A stretch of DNA of 33,237 nucleotides from a virus, in the IMG/VR virus record IMGVR_UViG_3300037264_004223, positions 1 to 33,237 of that record; one strand, written 5' to 3'. The notes beneath the pieces were generated by a model that saw only the letters and a list, made by a program, of their open reading frames with translations, was not told where the DNA came from and ran no database searches. Below, in pieces: positions 32,089 through 33,237 of the stretch (its first letter is position 1; each line of letters opens with the position of its first letter). The position numbers and the translations under genes are program-made.

Positions 32089-32889
32089 ATGGCAGCACGT
32101 CTTTCTCCCACTGTCAAGTGTGAGATCTGTTTCAGCAGGTTCAAGTCCTTAGCCGGACATTTACGTAAGCACGGCTATAAAGCCAAGCAGTACAAATCAG
32201 AGTTCAACGCGCCTGTACTCTCGCCTCTGACGAGAAAGCGTTTACAGGTAGCTCGCTTGAGGTTTATCCTCAGACAGAAGGGTGTGGTTAGCGGGCAGAC
32301 CTCGAAGGGTCTGAAGATTTCCATCGCTAACCAGGGACGTAGGCACACCCCCGATGCTATTGAGAAGATTAGACGAGCCAGAATTGGCTCTACGCTTTCC
32401 GAAGGGCATAAACTGGCTATCAGCGCTGGTTTGTTAGGACACGATGTGAGCGACGAGACTCGCCGCAAGCTGAGTGAGGTTGTGTTTACCGACGAACGCC
32501 GCCGGAAGATTTCCGAATCGCAGTCTGCTGAAAAAGGCAATGCGTGGAAAGGGGGCGTATCCCGTCATTTGTATTTCGGGAAAGGCAAGCACCGCTTGAA
32601 GAAGATCTTCGGAGACCCCCTGCGCTGCTTCTTCCCTGAATGTGATGTAGTCGAAGGTGAAAATGTACGGGCGGTAGACTGCCACCACCTTGACGGCAAC
32701 CACGAGAACAACCCGCTGGATGGAGCCAATTGGCTGCCCCTCTGTCGGAAGCATCACATGCTGGCCGATGGACGTTTGGCTAATGCGACCGTAGAAGAAG
32801 TCCGCCAGGCCCGTAAGGATGCCCTGGGTGCCCATCGCAACCACATGCGAAAGCACTACGTAGGTGAAATCAAGACGTACCACGAGTAG
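32089..32889 (+). CDS. HNH homing-type endonuclease with zinc finger and NUMOD3 repeats
   Basis: This 266-residue protein has three parts. Residues 11-28 form a C2H2 finger (C11-x2-C14-x9-H24-x3-H28) followed by YKAKQYKSEF, as in Ros/MucR-type DNA-binding domains. Residues about 74-155 carry several NUMOD3-like units (KISIANQGR, KIRRARIG, KLAISAGLLG, KLSEVV, KISESQ), ending GNAWKGG; NUMOD3 binds DNA in homing endonucleases. Residues 180-225 are an HNH domain: C180-x4-C185, CHHLDGNHENN and LCRKHH. It probably cuts a related phage genome and spreads by repair copying. It is free-standing with no intron signs at its borders. Confidence 0.85.
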   Translation: MAARLSPTVKCEICFSRFKSLAGHLRKHGYKAKQYKSEFNAPVLSPLTRKRLQVARLRFILRQKGVVSGQTSKGLKISIANQGRRHTPDAIEKIRRARIGSTLSEGHKLAISAGLLGHDVSDETRRKLSEVVFTDERRRKISESQSAEKGNAWKGGVSRHLYFGKGKHRLKKIFGDPLRCFFPECDVVEGENVRAVDCHHLDGNHENNPLDGANWLPLCRKHHMLADGRLANATVEEVRQARKDALGAHRNHMRKHYVGEIKTYHE

Positions 32890-32895
32890 TGGTAC

Positions 32896-32924
32896 TTGAC
32901 ATTTAGTCGTCTTCCCCTTATCAT
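32896..32924 (+). promoter_or_regulatory. Sigma70-like promoter before the zinc protein and clpP
   Basis: TTGACA at 32896-32901, a 17-base spacer and TATCAT at 32919-32924 lie in the 56-base gap after the HNH gene. The -10 hexamer and spacing are the same as at 6717-6745. The next gene follows with AAGGAG at 32935-32940. Confidence 0.75.
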
Positions 32925-32945
32925 TTGAACGTATAAGGAGATCCG

Positions 32946-33119
32946 ATGACACCTACCGTATCAATCCATAGTAGTCCGTGCCCCGATCCCGGCTGTTTAG
33001 ACGGGAAGATTCTGGTTTACAATGCCTACAGCGCTGAACCTCTGAAGCCAGAGGTGCAGACCTGTGACATTTGCAATGGTACTGGTTATCTGGTGCATGA
33101 AAGCACCCCCCAAAACTAA
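32946..33119 (+). CDS. 57-residue protein with two DnaJ-like zinc motifs
   Basis: This short gene runs from ATG 32946 to TAA 33117-33119, with AAGGAG five bases before the start and a strong promoter upstream. It encodes CPDPGCLDGK near residues 12-21 and CDICNGTG at 40-47; the second is a C-x2-C-x-G-x-G motif exactly like those of the DnaJ zinc centre, and the first is a variant with C-x4-C. Two such motifs form one zinc site in DnaJ. It may bind protein or RNA. Being the first gene behind a promoter and directly before ClpP, it could be a small adaptor. Confidence 0.7.
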   Translation: MTPTVSIHSSPCPDPGCLDGKILVYNAYSAEPLKPEVQTCDICNGTGYLVHESTPQN

Positions 33120-33131
33120 AGGAATCCATCG

Positions 33132-33237
33132 ATGAGCTACCCTTTACCCGTAGTGATCGAGAAGGACGGTAGTAACGAGAAAGCATACGATCTGTATTCT
33201 CGTCTATTGAAAGACCGAATCATTTTCGTTGGCACCC
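33132..33237 (+). CDS. clpP: ATP-dependent Clp protease proteolytic subunit, N-terminal fragment
   Basis: The window ends 35 codons into this gene. The visible residues include [17 protein letters not shown], nearly the same as the conserved start of bacterial ClpP (YDIYSRLLKERIIFLG). ClpP forms a barrel protease that receives unfolded proteins from ClpX or ClpA; in phages a ClpP-like enzyme can also serve as a head maturation protease. The catalytic Ser, His and Asp lie beyond the edge, so activity cannot be judged. A ribosome binding site (AAGGA) is eight bases before ATG. Confidence 0.85.
   Translation, partial: MSYPLPVVIEKDGSNEKAYDLYSRLLKDRIIFVGT

Overview
This window is most likely a stretch of a large, lytic-type tailed double-stranded DNA phage genome (Caudoviricetes). 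All genes are on the + strand and tightly packed. Many junctions overlap (TAATG or ATGA) and several genes overlap by 20-60 bases. Virion-type genes lie next to an almost complete replication and recombination set. No integrase, repressor, rRNA, tRNA or ordinary bacterial housekeeping gene is visible. The host cannot be named from the sequence. No stretch longer than about 80 bases lacks a gene.

Layout. (1) 1-6713: virion genes. A partial gene is followed by a small protein, two tandem paralogues, a further unknown, and a 1250-residue adhesin-like protein with about 35 copies of a short [DN]-L-x-A-x-[IM] motif and two C-terminal LamG-like domains. (2) A sigma70-like promoter at 6717-6745 starts the replication and recombination block (6794-17331). 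It holds a beta sliding clamp, an unknown, RecA, a PD-(D/E)XK nuclease, a helical protein that may be a recombination mediator, a DnaB-type helicase, a one-helix membrane protein, a DnaG-type primase, a two-OB-fold SSB, two small unknowns, a shortened DnaJ, a RuvC-like nuclease, an unknown, a Cas4/RecB-like nuclease with a cysteine cluster, and a small Sm/Hfq-like protein. (3) 17285-25932: a nine-gene sugar cassette with five glycosyltransferases, two SDR nucleotide-sugar enzymes, a DegT-type aminotransferase and a NeuD/PglD-type acetyltransferase. (4) 25929-31338: a family A DNA polymerase with proofreading exonuclease, an unknown, a DUF192 protein and an adenosylcobalamin-dependent ribonucleotide reductase. 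(5) 31353-33237: a beta-rich probable virion protein, an HNH homing-type endonuclease, a second promoter with the same layout as the first, a 57-residue zinc protein, and the start of a ClpP protease cut by the window edge.

How the genes fit together. The phage brings its own polymerase, clamp, helicase, primase, SSB, recombinase and dNTP supply. A clamp loader is not visible here. The cassette contains, in order, a 4,6-dehydratase-like enzyme, an aminotransferase and an acetyltransferase, which together would make an activated 4-acetamido-4,6-dideoxyhexose. Five transferases could build a short glycan. No flippase or polysaccharide polymerase is seen, so the acceptor (virion protein, DNA or host surface) is the main open question.
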